Shown here piece by piece: positions 16,411-25,833 of a DNA stretch of 35,559 nt. The stretch comes from Candidatus Nitrotoga sp. BS. Lineage in GTDB: Bacteria; Pseudomonadota; Gammaproteobacteria; Burkholderiales; Gallionellaceae. The DNA is taken from assembly GCF_927797785.1 (NCBI RefSeq), contig NZ_CAKMLL010000071.1:1-35559 (forward strand), written 5' to 3'. Both the position numbers and the translations under genes were made by a program. Numbering within the stretch: the first letter of the stretch is position 1; each line of letters begins with the position of its first letter. The notes below the pieces were generated by a model, which worked only from the letters and a program-made list of their open reading frames with translations, did not search any database and was not told where the DNA came from.

Positions 16411-17267
16411 GCTTGCTACGCACGATACAAGCAGTTCTGCTTCAAGATGCAGCCCGTTTGACCGAGGTGCTGGGGATAGCCCTCAGTAGCGCACGTATCG
16501 AAATACAGTGTTTGTTGCAACAAGTGCTAGATGTCCCGCGCGCTTGGTTGCTGGCGCATTCCGAGCATTGCCTGAACGAAACTGAGCAAACCTATTACCA
16601 TGAATTGCTGCAGCGCCGCCTTCGGGGAGAGCCAGTTGCTTATCTGCTGGGTGAACGTGAATTCTTTGGGTTAAAGTTCAAGGTGACGCCCGCCACTCTT
16701 ATTCCCCGTCCAGAAACTGAATTGCTGGTTGAGTTGGTTTTGCCGCGTATCTCCCAGGAAGGTTTATGCCGTGTGCTCGATCTGGGTACAGGCAGTGGTG
16801 CAATTGCTCTGGCGCTTGCCCATGCGCGCCCGGATATCGAAGTACTTGGCAGCGATGCTTCCGCTACGGCACTAACGGTTGCGCAAGCAAACGCACAGCA
16901 ACTGGCCATCTCCAATGTAGCTTTCATACACAGCGACTGGTTCGAGGCATTCACAGTACAAAAATTCAACATCATTGTATCTAATCCGCCCTACATTGCT
17001 GCTGGCGATCCCCATTTAACGCAGGCCGATGTGCGCTTTGAGCCAATATCGGCGCTTGTATCAGGTAGTGATGGCTTGCACGATATCCGTCATATTGTGG
17101 TTCATGCTCCAAACTATCTTGAAGCCGGTGGCTGGTTACTTCTTGAACATGGCTACGACCAGGCCGCACAGGTTCGTAATCTGCTGCGGCAGGCGGGGTT
17201 CGACGCAGTATTTTCGGCGTGTGATCTGGCGGGGATAGAACGGGTCAGCGGTGGACGTATCGCTTAA
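16401..17267 (+). CDS. prmC: Release factor glutamine methyltransferase PrmC
   Basis: Methylates the Gln of the GGQ loop in release factors RF1 and RF2. The N-terminal helical domain (about 1-90) has [14 protein letters not shown] and the signature TLIPRPETE. The Rossmann domain has [16 protein letters not shown], and the catalytic NPPY is at residues 195-198 followed by IAAGDPHL. The start is a GTG inside the prfA 3' end, with gaagg immediately before it. That spacing is tight, and a TTG at 16413 would place the same Shine-Dalgarno better. Third gene of the hemA operon. Confidence 0.94.
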   Translation: MQLSLLRTIQAVLLQDAARLTEVLGIALSSARIEIQCLLQQVLDVPRAWLLAHSEHCLNETEQTYYHELLQRRLRGEPVAYLLGEREFFGLKFKVTPATLIPRPETELLVELVLPRISQEGLCRVLDLGTGSGAIALALAHARPDIEVLGSDASATALTVAQANAQQLAISNVAFIHSDWFEAFTVQKFNIIVSNPPYIAAGDPHLTQADVRFEPISALVSGSDGLHDIRHIVVHAPNYLEAGGWLLLEHGYDQAAQVRNLLRQAGFDAVFSACDLAGIERVSGGRIA

Positions 17268-17328
17268 GGATATGTTCGCCACAACCGATAAACTTCGTTG
17301 TTGAATCCGCAGAGCTATAGATTCGCCT

Positions 17329-17805
17329 ATGTGCAATAAGAATACCCTGGCGTTCCCTACATATTCACATTATTTGTGGGCGTTGAGTTTACTTTTCTTG
17401 CTTCGTGTAATCGGTCAGCTGACTCAGCGACTTAACTCTGTTTCGTGGCTTCCCCCGCTTGAAGTATGGCAAGGAAGTTCTCTGCCTTATGGACTCATGC
17501 TCACTAGTCAAATAATCATTTTAGCTGTCATGATACGCATAACACGCAAACACGCGGCGGATTGCGTTCAAAAGAATCCAATCAAGGGTAAATGGCTGCT
17601 GACTTTGGGAGCATTGTATTTTTTCAGCATGTCAGCTCGGCTTGTAATAGGTTTTGCGAATCTTTCCACGCTTCCATGGTTTCATAAGTCACTTCCCGCC
17701 TTTTTCCATCTGGTGTTGGCTACTTTTGTCTTGTCACTTGCGGCATTCCACATGGATTGGATATGCAAGAATAATAAACTCGATGTGAGTGAGGGTTTGC
17801 AATGA
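17329..17805 (+). CDS. Small polytopic membrane protein, first gene of the GH3 cluster
   Basis: I do not recognise this 158-residue family. It has four hydrophobic helices (about 14-31, 55-72, 88-110 and 122-143) joined by short polar loops, with Arg residues near the helix ends (LLRVIGQLTQR; MIRITRKHAAD) and no cysteine pair or metal motif. It is an inner-membrane protein. Its TGA overlaps the ATG of the fatty-acid-hydroxylase-like gene (ATGA), so the two are translated together, and all four genes of the cluster are chained this way. A subunit, flippase-like or anchoring role for the hydroxylase is inference. The gene begins 61 bases after prmC. No separate promoter is evident, so read-through from hemA is possible. 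Confidence 0.7.
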   Translation: MCNKNTLAFPTYSHYLWALSLLFLLRVIGQLTQRLNSVSWLPPLEVWQGSSLPYGLMLTSQIIILAVMIRITRKHAADCVQKNPIKGKWLLTLGALYFFSMSARLVIGFANLSTLPWFHKSLPAFFHLVLATFVLSLAAFHMDWICKNNKLDVSEGLQ

Positions 17806-18698
17806 ATGAAAAGACGATGAATTATTTGATTTATCCTGCCGTTGTTTCATTGGCTGTCGGAATATATGCATTTTCAAGCGGTCATGGAGGCAATCTTCTC
17901 ATCAGTGCCTTCGGAGCAGTTGTGCTTGGAGCAATGTTGATTGCAGTGTTTGAACAAATCGTACCTTATCAACTGAAGTGGCGACCAAGGCCACAAGATG
18001 TGAAAGATGATTTACTCTACACAATCTTTATACAAATTGCAGTCCCCAAGCTGTTGGGCTTTTTCATAGTATTATTGCTTGCAGATCAGGTTGGCCCGCA
18101 CGCGCCGTTTGCCGGAATTTGGCCGCGCAATTGGCCTGTCCCGGCACAGGCATTATTGTTGATTGCTAGCGCTGACTTCATGCGCTACTGGCTACATCGC
18201 CTGTCACATACTGCACCAGTTATGTGGCGACTGCATGCGGTGCATCATTCGACCGACCGGCTCTATTGGCTCAATACCAGCCGCTTTCATCCTATCGAAA
18301 AAATATTCCATTTCACACTGGATTCGTTGCCATTCATTTTGATGGGTGTTGATCCACATGTGATTGGATTCTGGTTTGTGTTGTATTCGGTTAACGGTTT
18401 CTTCCAGCATTCAAATATTCGGTTACGGTTTGGTTTGCTGAGTGGCATATTTAGCACAGCAGAACTGCATCGCTGGCACCACTCGCAGAACCCAGCCGAA
18501 TCAAATTCGAACTACGCCAATGCATTCATAATCTGGGACCGTCTCTTTGGCACATACTCTCGTCCCACTAGCGAAGTGGGTACGCTGGGGCTATTGAATC
18601 CTGAATACCCTATGGGCATCATTCAACAAATGAAGGCTCCGTTTGTAAATGAGCTCTATAGACACAATGCATCTTCGCAACAGAAAATAAATGATTGA
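17802..18698 (+). CDS. Sterol desaturase/fatty acid hydroxylase family membrane enzyme
   Basis: A 298-residue integral membrane di-iron oxygenase. The histidine clusters of the family are intact: HRLSH (132-136), HAVHH (145-149), a further His at 203 and HRWHH (223-227). The aromatic context MWRLHAVHHSTDRLYW is typical. At least four hydrophobic helices lie before and between the clusters. Members hydroxylate or desaturate lipid chains, sterols or carotenoids using O2 and an electron donor. The substrate cannot be told from sequence. The start overlaps the stop of the small membrane protein gene, and the stop overlaps the GH3 gene by eight bases. This binds it into a pathway with an acyl-amino-acid synthetase and an epimerase. 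Confidence 0.88.
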   Translation: MNEKTMNYLIYPAVVSLAVGIYAFSSGHGGNLLISAFGAVVLGAMLIAVFEQIVPYQLKWRPRPQDVKDDLLYTIFIQIAVPKLLGFFIVLLLADQVGPHAPFAGIWPRNWPVPAQALLLIASADFMRYWLHRLSHTAPVMWRLHAVHHSTDRLYWLNTSRFHPIEKIFHFTLDSLPFILMGVDPHVIGFWFVLYSVNGFFQHSNIRLRFGLLSGIFSTAELHRWHHSQNPAESNSNYANAFIIWDRLFGTYSRPTSEVGTLGLLNPEYPMGIIQQMKAPFVNELYRHNASSQQKIND

Positions 18699-20361
18699 AA
18701 ACTTGCTGGTACATGTTCTCATGTTTGGGATACGTTATACGTATTGGCGCAACTTGGTCAAATCTGCAAAAAACCCGCTTGACGTTCAGGAAAAGGTGCT
18801 GCAGGCAATACTGCGAGATAACCTAAGTACACAGTATGGAAGGACTCACAACTTCGATAAAATCTCGTCATACCATCAGTTCGCGAAACAGGTTCCCGTT
18901 ATTACTTATGAAATATTGCGGCCGTATGTGGTAAATCAACTTAGTAGCGGCATACCAGCACTTACTGCTGAACAGCCTGTCATGTATGCGACTAGCAGTG
19001 GTACAACGGGCGAGCCAAAATACGTGCCTGTCGTACGCGAAGAGCTTAAGCGGCAAAAGCGATATACAGCATTACTGACCTATTCCCAGTATGCATTTAA
19101 TCCTCTCGCGTTCAGCGGCAAAATCTGGGTAATGGCTGCATCTGCCGTGGAAGGTCGCTTCGAGAATGGAATCCCTTGGGGCTCAGCTTCTGGATTTTTG
19201 TATGCCAGCATGTCGCCAACAATTGCCAACAAATATTTGATTCCTCCTGAGGTCTTTGCGATAAAAGATAATTCACTGAAATACGATTTGATCCTGCGTC
19301 TGGCGCTTGCCGAAAATAATATCACCTATTTCAGCGCGGCAAATCCAACCACGTTGCTGCGATTATGTGCATTGGCAAACCAACAGGGCGACGTGCTGAC
19401 GGAGGATATAGAACTCGGGAGATTTAGCCGGGAAGCAGAACTGGAACGTGATGTGAGGAAAGCAATTCAAAAAATGCTGAAGCCAAACCCCAATAGAGCG
19501 GCTGAATTGCGGAGAGTATTTAATTCCGACCGGGTAGCTACATTCAGCGACCTATGGCCACACATTCGGCTTGTTTCCACTTGGACGGGTGGAAATTGCA
19601 GCGTGACCGCACGATCAGCCAGAACGCAACTTTCTACCGGGACACAGATGGTCGAACTAGGTTATCTATCCAGTGAATTCTGCGGAACGCTTACAGTGGA
19701 TTGCAACTTGCCTGCAGGTCTGCCAACCATCAGCAATTATTTTTTCGAATTTATAGAGCCAGATGAATGGGATGCCGGAAGTCGCAAGTTTCGCCTCATT
19801 CATCAGCTAGAAGCTGGGCAGGACTATTACTTGGTCATCACCACACCATCAGGTCTTTACCGTTATTTTATCAATGATATCGTCCATGCAGAGGGGGTCT
19901 ATCACAACACTCCATTGATCCGATTTGTACAAAAAGGCAAAGGCGTCACTAATATTACCGGTGAGAAACTTTATGAGAGCCAGCTAACTGAAGCGATGTC
20001 CGGAGCAGAGAAGCACCTCGACTTTCATCCGGATTTCTATCTTATGCTGGCTGACGTGGAACGGCAGACCTACCATTTATATTTGGAAGTGAATGGCATG
20101 ATGGAAAACACGGCAGAACTTGCAACATATTTAGATAATGCACTCTCCGACTTGAATATTGAGTATCGTACAAAACGTGAAAGTGGCAGGCTTCATCCGC
20201 TTGAGGTCATTTTGTTAAAGCAGGGGGCAGGCGAAAAGTATCGCGCACATTGTATTCAATCTGGCCAGAAGGATGGGCAGTTTAAAATGGTGACCTTGCA
20301 ATATGCCCATCAATGCCGGTTCCCATTTCAAACCACACAATTGGTAACTGTAGCGATATGA
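18691..20361 (+). CDS. GH3-family acyl-acid amido synthetase
   Basis: A 556-residue member of the GH3 branch of the acyl-adenylate-forming (ANL) superfamily. Plant GH3 enzymes adenylate a carboxylic acid (auxin, jasmonate) and join it to an amino acid; most bacterial members have no known substrate. The ATP-binding motif ATSSGTTGEPK is at residues 100-110. The adenylate-binding region includes MVELGYLSSEFCGTL, and the third motif is PSGLYRYFINDIV. The C-terminal cap domain follows from GKGVTNITGEKLYESQ. The N-terminus, with MFGIRYTYWRNLVKSAKNP, resembles other bacterial GH3 proteins and has no signal peptide. It overlaps its neighbours on both sides by eight and four bases. Inference: it couples a hydroxylated acyl acid made by the preceding enzyme to an amino acid. 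Confidence 0.88.
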   Translation: MIENLLVHVLMFGIRYTYWRNLVKSAKNPLDVQEKVLQAILRDNLSTQYGRTHNFDKISSYHQFAKQVPVITYEILRPYVVNQLSSGIPALTAEQPVMYATSSGTTGEPKYVPVVREELKRQKRYTALLTYSQYAFNPLAFSGKIWVMAASAVEGRFENGIPWGSASGFLYASMSPTIANKYLIPPEVFAIKDNSLKYDLILRLALAENNITYFSAANPTTLLRLCALANQQGDVLTEDIELGRFSREAELERDVRKAIQKMLKPNPNRAAELRRVFNSDRVATFSDLWPHIRLVSTWTGGNCSVTARSARTQLSTGTQMVELGYLSSEFCGTLTVDCNLPAGLPTISNYFFEFIEPDEWDAGSRKFRLIHQLEAGQDYYLVITTPSGLYRYFINDIVHAEGVYHNTPLIRFVQKGKGVTNITGEKLYESQLTEAMSGAEKHLDFHPDFYLMLADVERQTYHLYLEVNGMMENTAELATYLDNALSDLNIEYRTKRESGRLHPLEVILLKQGAGEKYRAHCIQSGQKDGQFKMVTLQYAHQCRFPFQTTQLVTVAI

Positions 20362-21464
20362 AAATCGAACGATTGGAGGCGATTTGTCTTGAAATTCCAT
20401 TCAAAACAAACTTTAAACATGCTTCGGCTGATCGCGCTAAGACTGCAAGTGTCTGGATAGAAGCCTGCTCGAATCATGGCGCGTTGATAGGCTATGGTGA
20501 AGGGTGTCCCAGAGAATATGTGACTGGCGAAAATATGAAATCCGCATTTGATTGGATCAACCGATATAAATCTACCATAGTCAATGATATTACAAATCTG
20601 GAATCGCTAAAGGCTTGGGTAGTGAAACAGGAGCAAGTGATTGATAAGGATCCTGCGGCTTGGTGCGCAATCGAGCTTGCGTTACTGGATTTGTTGGGTA
20701 AAAGTGAAGGCCTCTCGCTTGAGTCGCTGCTGTCATTGCCACCTACCCCTCCCGTTCTCAAATATTCGGCAGTATTGGGTGACAATGATTTGGCTGTATT
20801 TTCAAAGCAGGTCTCAAATTACGTGAGTGTCGGATTTCGGGATTTCAAGATCAAGCTTTCAGGCGACCTTGAAAGAGACTTGAAAAAAATTGAGTGCCTG
20901 CTTGGTACTGGGGAACCGGTGAGAATCCGTGGTGATGCAAACAACCTTTGGCGCAACCCGTTAGATGTGATCAACTACATTGACCAGTTAGGCCAGCCCT
21001 TTTGGGCAATCGAAGAGCCGCTTGTTTCGCGAGATTTTTCGGGATTGTCAAAAGTTGCTTATCGCACAGGGATAAAAATTATTCTTGATGAAAGCTTTAC
21101 TTGCGCGCAGGATATTCATGACATCAAAGATATGGCTAACCATTTTGTTCTTAATTTTCGCGTATCAAAACTGGGCGGCTTAATTCGATCCATTGCTCTC
21201 CTGAAAATTGCACGTTCTTTTGGGTTGCCGTTGATTATAGGTGCGCATGTCGGCGAAACCAGCGTTCTTTCTCGCGCCGGCATTACTTTAGCATCGGCGG
21301 CTGGTGATGCCACAGTTGCGAGGGAAGGTGCATTTGGCACTCATTTGCTCGAACATGATGTATGCGAACCTCCCGTTATGTTTGGTAACGGTGGAATGTT
21401 GCGTCCTGAAGAATGGCATTTTCAAAATGCTGCGGGGAATGGCCTTGAGATAAGGACGGAATGA
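20358..21464 (+). CDS. Dipeptide-epimerase-like enolase superfamily enzyme
   Basis: A 368-residue muconate-lactonizing-enzyme-like member of the enolase superfamily. It has the N-terminal capping domain (1-130) and a TIM barrel. Catalytic residues are visible: the KIK pair at 164-166, metal ligands Asp193 (RGDANNLW), Glu219/220 (IEEPL) and Asp244 (ILDES), and Lys271 on the opposite face (RVSKLGGL). The Lys/Lys arrangement is that of racemases/epimerases, including L-Ala-D/L-Glu epimerase and other dipeptide epimerases. I chose ATG 20358 because it overlaps the GH3 stop as ATGA and begins the family fold (MKIERLEAICLEIPF). Last gene of the coupled cluster. It likely epimerises the amino acid or dipeptide used by, or released from, the GH3 product. 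Substrate unproven. Confidence 0.87.
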   Translation: MKIERLEAICLEIPFKTNFKHASADRAKTASVWIEACSNHGALIGYGEGCPREYVTGENMKSAFDWINRYKSTIVNDITNLESLKAWVVKQEQVIDKDPAAWCAIELALLDLLGKSEGLSLESLLSLPPTPPVLKYSAVLGDNDLAVFSKQVSNYVSVGFRDFKIKLSGDLERDLKKIECLLGTGEPVRIRGDANNLWRNPLDVINYIDQLGQPFWAIEEPLVSRDFSGLSKVAYRTGIKIILDESFTCAQDIHDIKDMANHFVLNFRVSKLGGLIRSIALLKIARSFGLPLIIGAHVGETSVLSRAGITLASAAGDATVAREGAFGTHLLEHDVCEPPVMFGNGGMLRPEEWHFQNAAGNGLEIRTE

Positions 21465-21505
21465 TCAACATATAAATAACAAACTTCAATAATCCACAGC
21501 GAAAT

Positions 21506-22402
21506 CTACACCCAATCCTTGGGCACTAAAAATTTCTCATACAACTCCGCCTCATGTGATCCTTTCTCTGGGTGCCAGTCATAGCGCCACTTCACCAGCG
21601 GTGGCATGGATAGCAGAATAGATTCGATACGGCCATTGCTTTGCAGTCCGAAGATAGTGCCACGGTCTATTACCAGATTGAATTCGACATAACGTCCGCG
21701 CCGATAAAGCTGGAAATCACGTTCACGTTCACCGTAAGGCGTGTCTTTGCGGCGTTCCAGGATAGGCACATAGGCGGAAATAAAGTGGTTTCCCACGCTT
21801 TGTTGAATGGCAAAAGCAGTCGCAAAATTCGGCTCGCTCAAGTCGTCGAAAAAGATACCACCCACACCACGCGTTTCGTTGCGATGCTTGAGAAAGAAAT
21901 ATTCATCGCACCACTTTTTATATTTTGGGAAGAGATGATCGCCAAACGGGGTCAGCGCGCTCTGGCAAGTCTGATGGAAATGAATGGCATCGTCCTCAAA
22001 ACCATAATAGGGTGTTAAATCCATTCCGCCGCCAAACCAGAATGCGATTTCACCATTAGCTTTTTTTGCCATGAACATACGCACATTCATATGTACGGTG
22101 GGTGCATAAGGGTTACGCGGGTGGAATACCAAGGACACGCCCATTGCCTCCCATGTACACCCTGCCAATTCCGGACGATGTGCCGTAGCGGATGGAGGCA
22201 TTTTGTCGCCCGTTACATGAGAGAATGCCACCCCGCCGCGTTCCAGGACATTTCCTTCTTCGAGGATGCAGCTTCGTCCGCCACCCCCTTCCGGGCGATC
22301 CCAACTGTCACGCCGAAATTTATTGCCGTCCACCTGTTCCAAACGAGCCACAATTGTGTCTTGCAACTCGAACAAGAATTTTTTGACTGAGGCACTATCC
22401 AT
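21506..22402 (-). CDS. hemF: Oxygen-dependent coproporphyrinogen III oxidase
   Basis: Converts coproporphyrinogen III to protoporphyrinogen IX using O2, the step before HemJ. The 298-residue length is normal. Signatures are [17 protein letters not shown] near residue 34, [24 protein letters not shown] near 142, [16 protein letters not shown] near 192 and [14 protein letters not shown] near 259. It is convergent with the epimerase-like gene, 41 bases away, without an obvious terminator between. The aerobic form points to growth with oxygen. It lies downstream of purD in the conserved order, with a 128-bp gap. Confidence 0.97.
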   Translation of the reverse strand: MDSASVKKFLFELQDTIVARLEQVDGNKFRRDSWDRPEGGGGRSCILEEGNVLERGGVAFSHVTGDKMPPSATAHRPELAGCTWEAMGVSLVFHPRNPYAPTVHMNVRMFMAKKANGEIAFWFGGGMDLTPYYGFEDDAIHFHQTCQSALTPFGDHLFPKYKKWCDEYFFLKHRNETRGVGGIFFDDLSEPNFATAFAIQQSVGNHFISAYVPILERRKDTPYGERERDFQLYRRGRYVEFNLVIDRGTIFGLQSNGRIESILLSMPPLVKWRYDWHPEKGSHEAELYEKFLVPKDWV

Positions 22403-22530
22403 GCTTTCTCCGATTAGTTTCGTATTTATTTGCGGGTGAGCTATGACTCACCCAGACGCGCATTCCTCGAGCCTTTTACCGATGCGGCATCGCACGGTTG
22501 TATGCGGGAATAGCTCAGATATTCTGTGAA

Positions 22531-23829
22531 TTAGAAATCGTAGCTTTCTGAATAGGTCGTTATTTCTTTAGTAACGTGATAACCAATATCGCGGCGCATC
22601 TGGCAGCCCTCGAAATGAATATTCTCGGCAATCTGATAAGCACGGCGCTGTGCAATTTTCACGCTATCGCCCAACGCTGTAACGCACAACACACGTCCTC
22701 CGCTGGTGACTACCTGGCAATTCTGCATTCTGGTGCCAGCATGAAACACATGTGCGTCTTCCTGTGCTTTGGGCAGGCCGTTAATGACATCGCCTTTTCG
22801 CGGCGTGTCGGGATAGTTGGCGGCGGCCAGTACCACACCGAGCGCAGCGCGCCTATCCCATTCCGCCTCCACCTTATTCAAGGTGCCGTTGACTGCGTGT
22901 TCCAGTAGCGTCAGCAGATCACTCTTCAAGCGCAACATGATAGGCTGGGTTTCTGGATCGCCCATGCGGCAATTAAACTCTAGCACCTTGTAATTATTTT
23001 GTGGGTCTATCATCAGGCCGGCATATAGAAAACCGGTGTAAGAGTTCCCTTCTTTTTCCATACCCTGCACCACTGGCAGTATCGCCTCGCGCAACACGCG
23101 CGCATGCAGTTCCGGTGTCACCACCGGTGCAGGAGAGTATGCGCCCATGCCGCCGGTGTTGGGCCCATTATCGCCATCCAGTAGCCGTTTATGATCCTGG
23201 CTAGTTGCCAGTGGTAGCACATGTTTGCCATCCACCATGACGATGAAACTGGCTTCCTCCCCGACCAGAAATTCTTCGATTATCACGCGCGCGCCAGCAT
23301 CACCCAATTTATTGTCTGCCAGCATCATGGTTATGGCTTCATAAGCTTCCGGCACAGTCATGGCTACGACCACGCCCTTGCCTGCAGCCAAACCATCAGC
23401 CTTGATTACAATGGGTGCACCTTGTTTTTCCACGTAAGCACACGCATCCGCTACCTTGCTGAAAGTCTGAGAAACCGCAGTGGGAATATGGTGGCGCAGC
23501 ATGAAATTTTTGGCGAAATCTTTTGAGCTTTCCAGTTGTGCCGCAGCTTTAGTTGGGCCGAAAATTTTCAACCCGGCGGCACGAAAGTCATCCACGATGC
23601 CAGCTGCCAGAGGAACTTCCGGGCCGACTACGGTAAGGTGGATTTGCTCGCGTTGTGCAAATGCAATGAGATCGGAAATAGCGGTGATGGCAATATTCTC
23701 CACGCCGTTTTCAAGTGCCGTACCGGCATTGCCTGGCGCGACGAACACCCGCTGCACTTTGATGGCTTGCGCCAGACGCCATGCCAGCGCATGTTCTCGA
23801 CCACCGCTCCCAATAACCAGAACTTTCAT
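22531..23829 (-). CDS. purD: Phosphoribosylamine-glycine ligase (GARS)
   Basis: Second enzyme of de novo purine synthesis: ATP, phosphoribosylamine and glycine give GAR. The 432-residue length is normal. The N-terminal domain starts MKVLVIGSGGREHALAW. The ATP-grasp region has KADGLAAGKGVVVA and VIIEEFLVGEEASFIV, then QDHKRLLDGDNGPNTGGMGAYSPAP and the Mg-binding EFNCRMGDPETQ. The gene lies 85 bases downstream of purH on the same strand and is probably part of its transcript. Confidence 0.97.
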   Translation of the reverse strand: MKVLVIGSGGREHALAWRLAQAIKVQRVFVAPGNAGTALENGVENIAITAISDLIAFAQREQIHLTVVGPEVPLAAGIVDDFRAAGLKIFGPTKAAAQLESSKDFAKNFMLRHHIPTAVSQTFSKVADACAYVEKQGAPIVIKADGLAAGKGVVVAMTVPEAYEAITMMLADNKLGDAGARVIIEEFLVGEEASFIVMVDGKHVLPLATSQDHKRLLDGDNGPNTGGMGAYSPAPVVTPELHARVLREAILPVVQGMEKEGNSYTGFLYAGLMIDPQNNYKVLEFNCRMGDPETQPIMLRLKSDLLTLLEHAVNGTLNKVEAEWDRRAALGVVLAAANYPDTPRKGDVINGLPKAQEDAHVFHAGTRMQNCQVVTSGGRVLCVTALGDSVKIAQRRAYQIAENIHFEGCQMRRDIGYHVTKEITTYSESYDF

Positions 23830-23914
23830 AACATAACCCCAAGTTTGATACAGCGATCACAAAGCAAAAAACTTGGAGCAAGTAAGCGGGTTTGTGTCTC
23901 TGTGGTTAAAGCGT

Positions 23915-25480
23915 TTAATGTCTGAAATGTCGATAACCCGTAAACACCATCACCAGCCCATGTTCATCCGCTGCTGCAATAACTTCCTCATCGCGCATGC
24001 TGCCACCGGGCTGGATGACTGCTTTCGCGCCTGCTTCGGCCAGCACGTCTACGCCATCCCGAAACGGGAAGAAGGCATCTGACGCGACGACTGAATCAAC
24101 CAGGCTGCAAGTCGCATTCTGTGCCTTGATGGTGGCTATACGAGTGCTATCTACCCTGCTCATTTGCCCGGCACCTACGCCTAGCGTGCGTCCATCTTTG
24201 CAGAACACGATGGCATTTGATTTCACATACTTGGCCACGCGCCAGGCGAACAGCAGGTCCTTTAGCTGTTCAGCACTCGGCTGTTTTTTAGATACAACGC
24301 GTAATTGCTCGGCTTGTACCTCTAAAGTATCAGGTGATTGCACCAGTAAGCCGCCATTCACTCGCTTAACATCATATTGATTGTGCGACTTGGACAGTGG
24401 CACGGTGAGCAGGCGCACATTGTGTTTTGCTGTCACGACCTGTCGTGCTGCTTCAGTCATGGAAGGTGCAATAATTACTTCAACAAATTGATTGGCTGTA
24501 ATAGCCGTTGCGGTTTCTGCATCCAGCTCGCGGTTAAAAGCGATGATGCCACCGAATGCGGAGGTGGGATCCGTTTTATAAGCTAACTGGTAGGCATTGA
24601 GTGGTGCATCGGCAATCGCAACGCCGCAAGGATTGGCGTGCTTGACGATGACGCAGGCGGGTTGATCAAATGTCTTGACACATTCCCACGCCGCATCGGC
24701 ATCGCCAATGTTGTTATAGGACAGCTCTTTACCCTGCAATTGCGTGTAATCGGCAATGCCGCCAGGCACCGCATTCAGGTCACGGTAGAAGGCTGCATTT
24801 TGATGTGGATTTTCGCCGTAGCGCATGTCCTGCACTTTGGTAAAGTTGAAGTTAATTTGTGTCGGATACTCGCAGCGTGTGCCGTCGGCTTGGACTGTAG
24901 TAAGGTAATTGCTGATCGCGCTGTCGTACGCGGCAGTGTGCGAGAAAGCTTTTTTCGCCAGATCAAAACGCGTGGCGCTGGAAACCGCGCCGCCATTAGC
25001 GTGCATTTCGGTCAGAATGGTGCTGTAATCGTTTGCGTCGGTGACAATGGCTACATGTTGATGATTCTTCGCTGCGGCGCGCACCATAGTCGGTCCGCCA
25101 ATGTCGATGTTCTCGATGGCATCTGTCAGCGAGCAATCGGGTTTGGCAACAGTCGCGCCGAACGGATACAAATTCACTACTACCAGATCAATGTTCGGAA
25201 TGCTGTACTTCTCCAGTGTGGCGACATGTTCTGGCAGATCCCGTCGCGCCAGAATTCCGGCATGGACTTTCGGTTGCAGCGTCTTTACGCGTCCATCCAG
25301 CATCTCGGGGAAGCCAGTGTAATCGGCCACTTCCGTAACTGGAATGCCGTTGTCGGCGAGTATCTTGGCCGTGCCGCCAGTGGACAGAATGGTAACGCCT
25401 AGTTGATGCAAACCCTTGGCGAATTCCAGCACGCCGGTTTTGTCTGACACACTAATGAGGGCTTGTTTGATTGCTGCCAT
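23915..25480 (-). CDS. purH: Bifunctional AICAR transformylase/IMP cyclohydrolase
   Basis: Catalyses the last two steps of IMP synthesis. The 521-residue length is normal. The cyclohydrolase domain (1-200) has [18 protein letters not shown] and [10 protein letters not shown], with [18 protein letters not shown]. The transformylase domain has [29 protein letters not shown], the catalytic Lys-His in [12 protein letters not shown], and a C-terminal part including [12 protein letters not shown] and [18 protein letters not shown]. It starts two bases after the fis stop, so it is the third gene of dusB-fis-purH. Confidence 0.97.
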   Translation of the reverse strand: MAAIKQALISVSDKTGVLEFAKGLHQLGVTILSTGGTAKILADNGIPVTEVADYTGFPEMLDGRVKTLQPKVHAGILARRDLPEHVATLEKYSIPNIDLVVVNLYPFGATVAKPDCSLTDAIENIDIGGPTMVRAAAKNHQHVAIVTDANDYSTILTEMHANGGAVSSATRFDLAKKAFSHTAAYDSAISNYLTTVQADGTRCEYPTQINFNFTKVQDMRYGENPHQNAAFYRDLNAVPGGIADYTQLQGKELSYNNIGDADAAWECVKTFDQPACVIVKHANPCGVAIADAPLNAYQLAYKTDPTSAFGGIIAFNRELDAETATAITANQFVEVIIAPSMTEAARQVVTAKHNVRLLTVPLSKSHNQYDVKRVNGGLLVQSPDTLEVQAEQLRVVSKKQPSAEQLKDLLFAWRVAKYVKSNAIVFCKDGRTLGVGAGQMSRVDSTRIATIKAQNATCSLVDSVVASDAFFPFRDGVDVLAEAGAKAVIQPGGSMRDEEVIAAADEHGLVMVFTGYRHFRH

Positions 25481-25482
25481 AG

Positions 25483-25833
25483 TTAATTTTTCTTTTCGTT
25501 CGTTTTAACCAGTCGAGACCTTTGAACAGACTTTTGTTCGGATCGGGTATTGGGCCGCAAGTTCGAAGTTTCGCTTGGAGTACTATGTTGCTGAATTTTC
25601 TTGCGTAATGTATTGCGGTTAAGGCCTAATAATTCGGCTGCTCGCGTCTGGTTGCCGCCCGCATGGTGTAGAACGGCTTCGATTAAGGGCTTCTCAACAC
25701 AATTCATCACCATGTCATACACTGCACACGAAGGATTTTCGCCATCGAGATCCTTGAAATAATCGCCCACTGCCTTGCGTATATATTTTGCGACGTCGTT
25801 TTCGCCTAACAAACAATCATCTTCGTGTGTCAT
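25483..25833 (-). CDS. fis: Fis-family DNA-binding protein with a basic tail
   Basis: Nucleoid-associated regulator. The C-terminal helix-turn-helix of the family, [22 protein letters not shown], is intact at about residues 59-80, preceded by the dimerisation helices. Betaproteobacterial Fis proteins are usually about 80 residues; this one has 116, with an extra tail rich in Arg, Lys, Ser and Gln ([20 protein letters not shown]). The tail is probably disordered and could add non-specific DNA contacts. The ATG overlaps the dusB stop (ATGA), the classical dusB-fis arrangement, and purH follows at two bases. Confidence 0.9.
   Translation of the reverse strand: MTHEDDCLLGENDVAKYIRKAVGDYFKDLDGENPSCAVYDMVMNCVEKPLIEAVLHHAGGNQTRAAELLGLNRNTLRKKIQQHSTPSETSNLRPNTRSEQKSVQRSRLVKTNEKKN

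Noticed and set aside
24638-25402. Plus-strand 254-codon open frame opposite purH
   Set aside because: Antisense shadow of purH, whose motifs are complete on the other strand.
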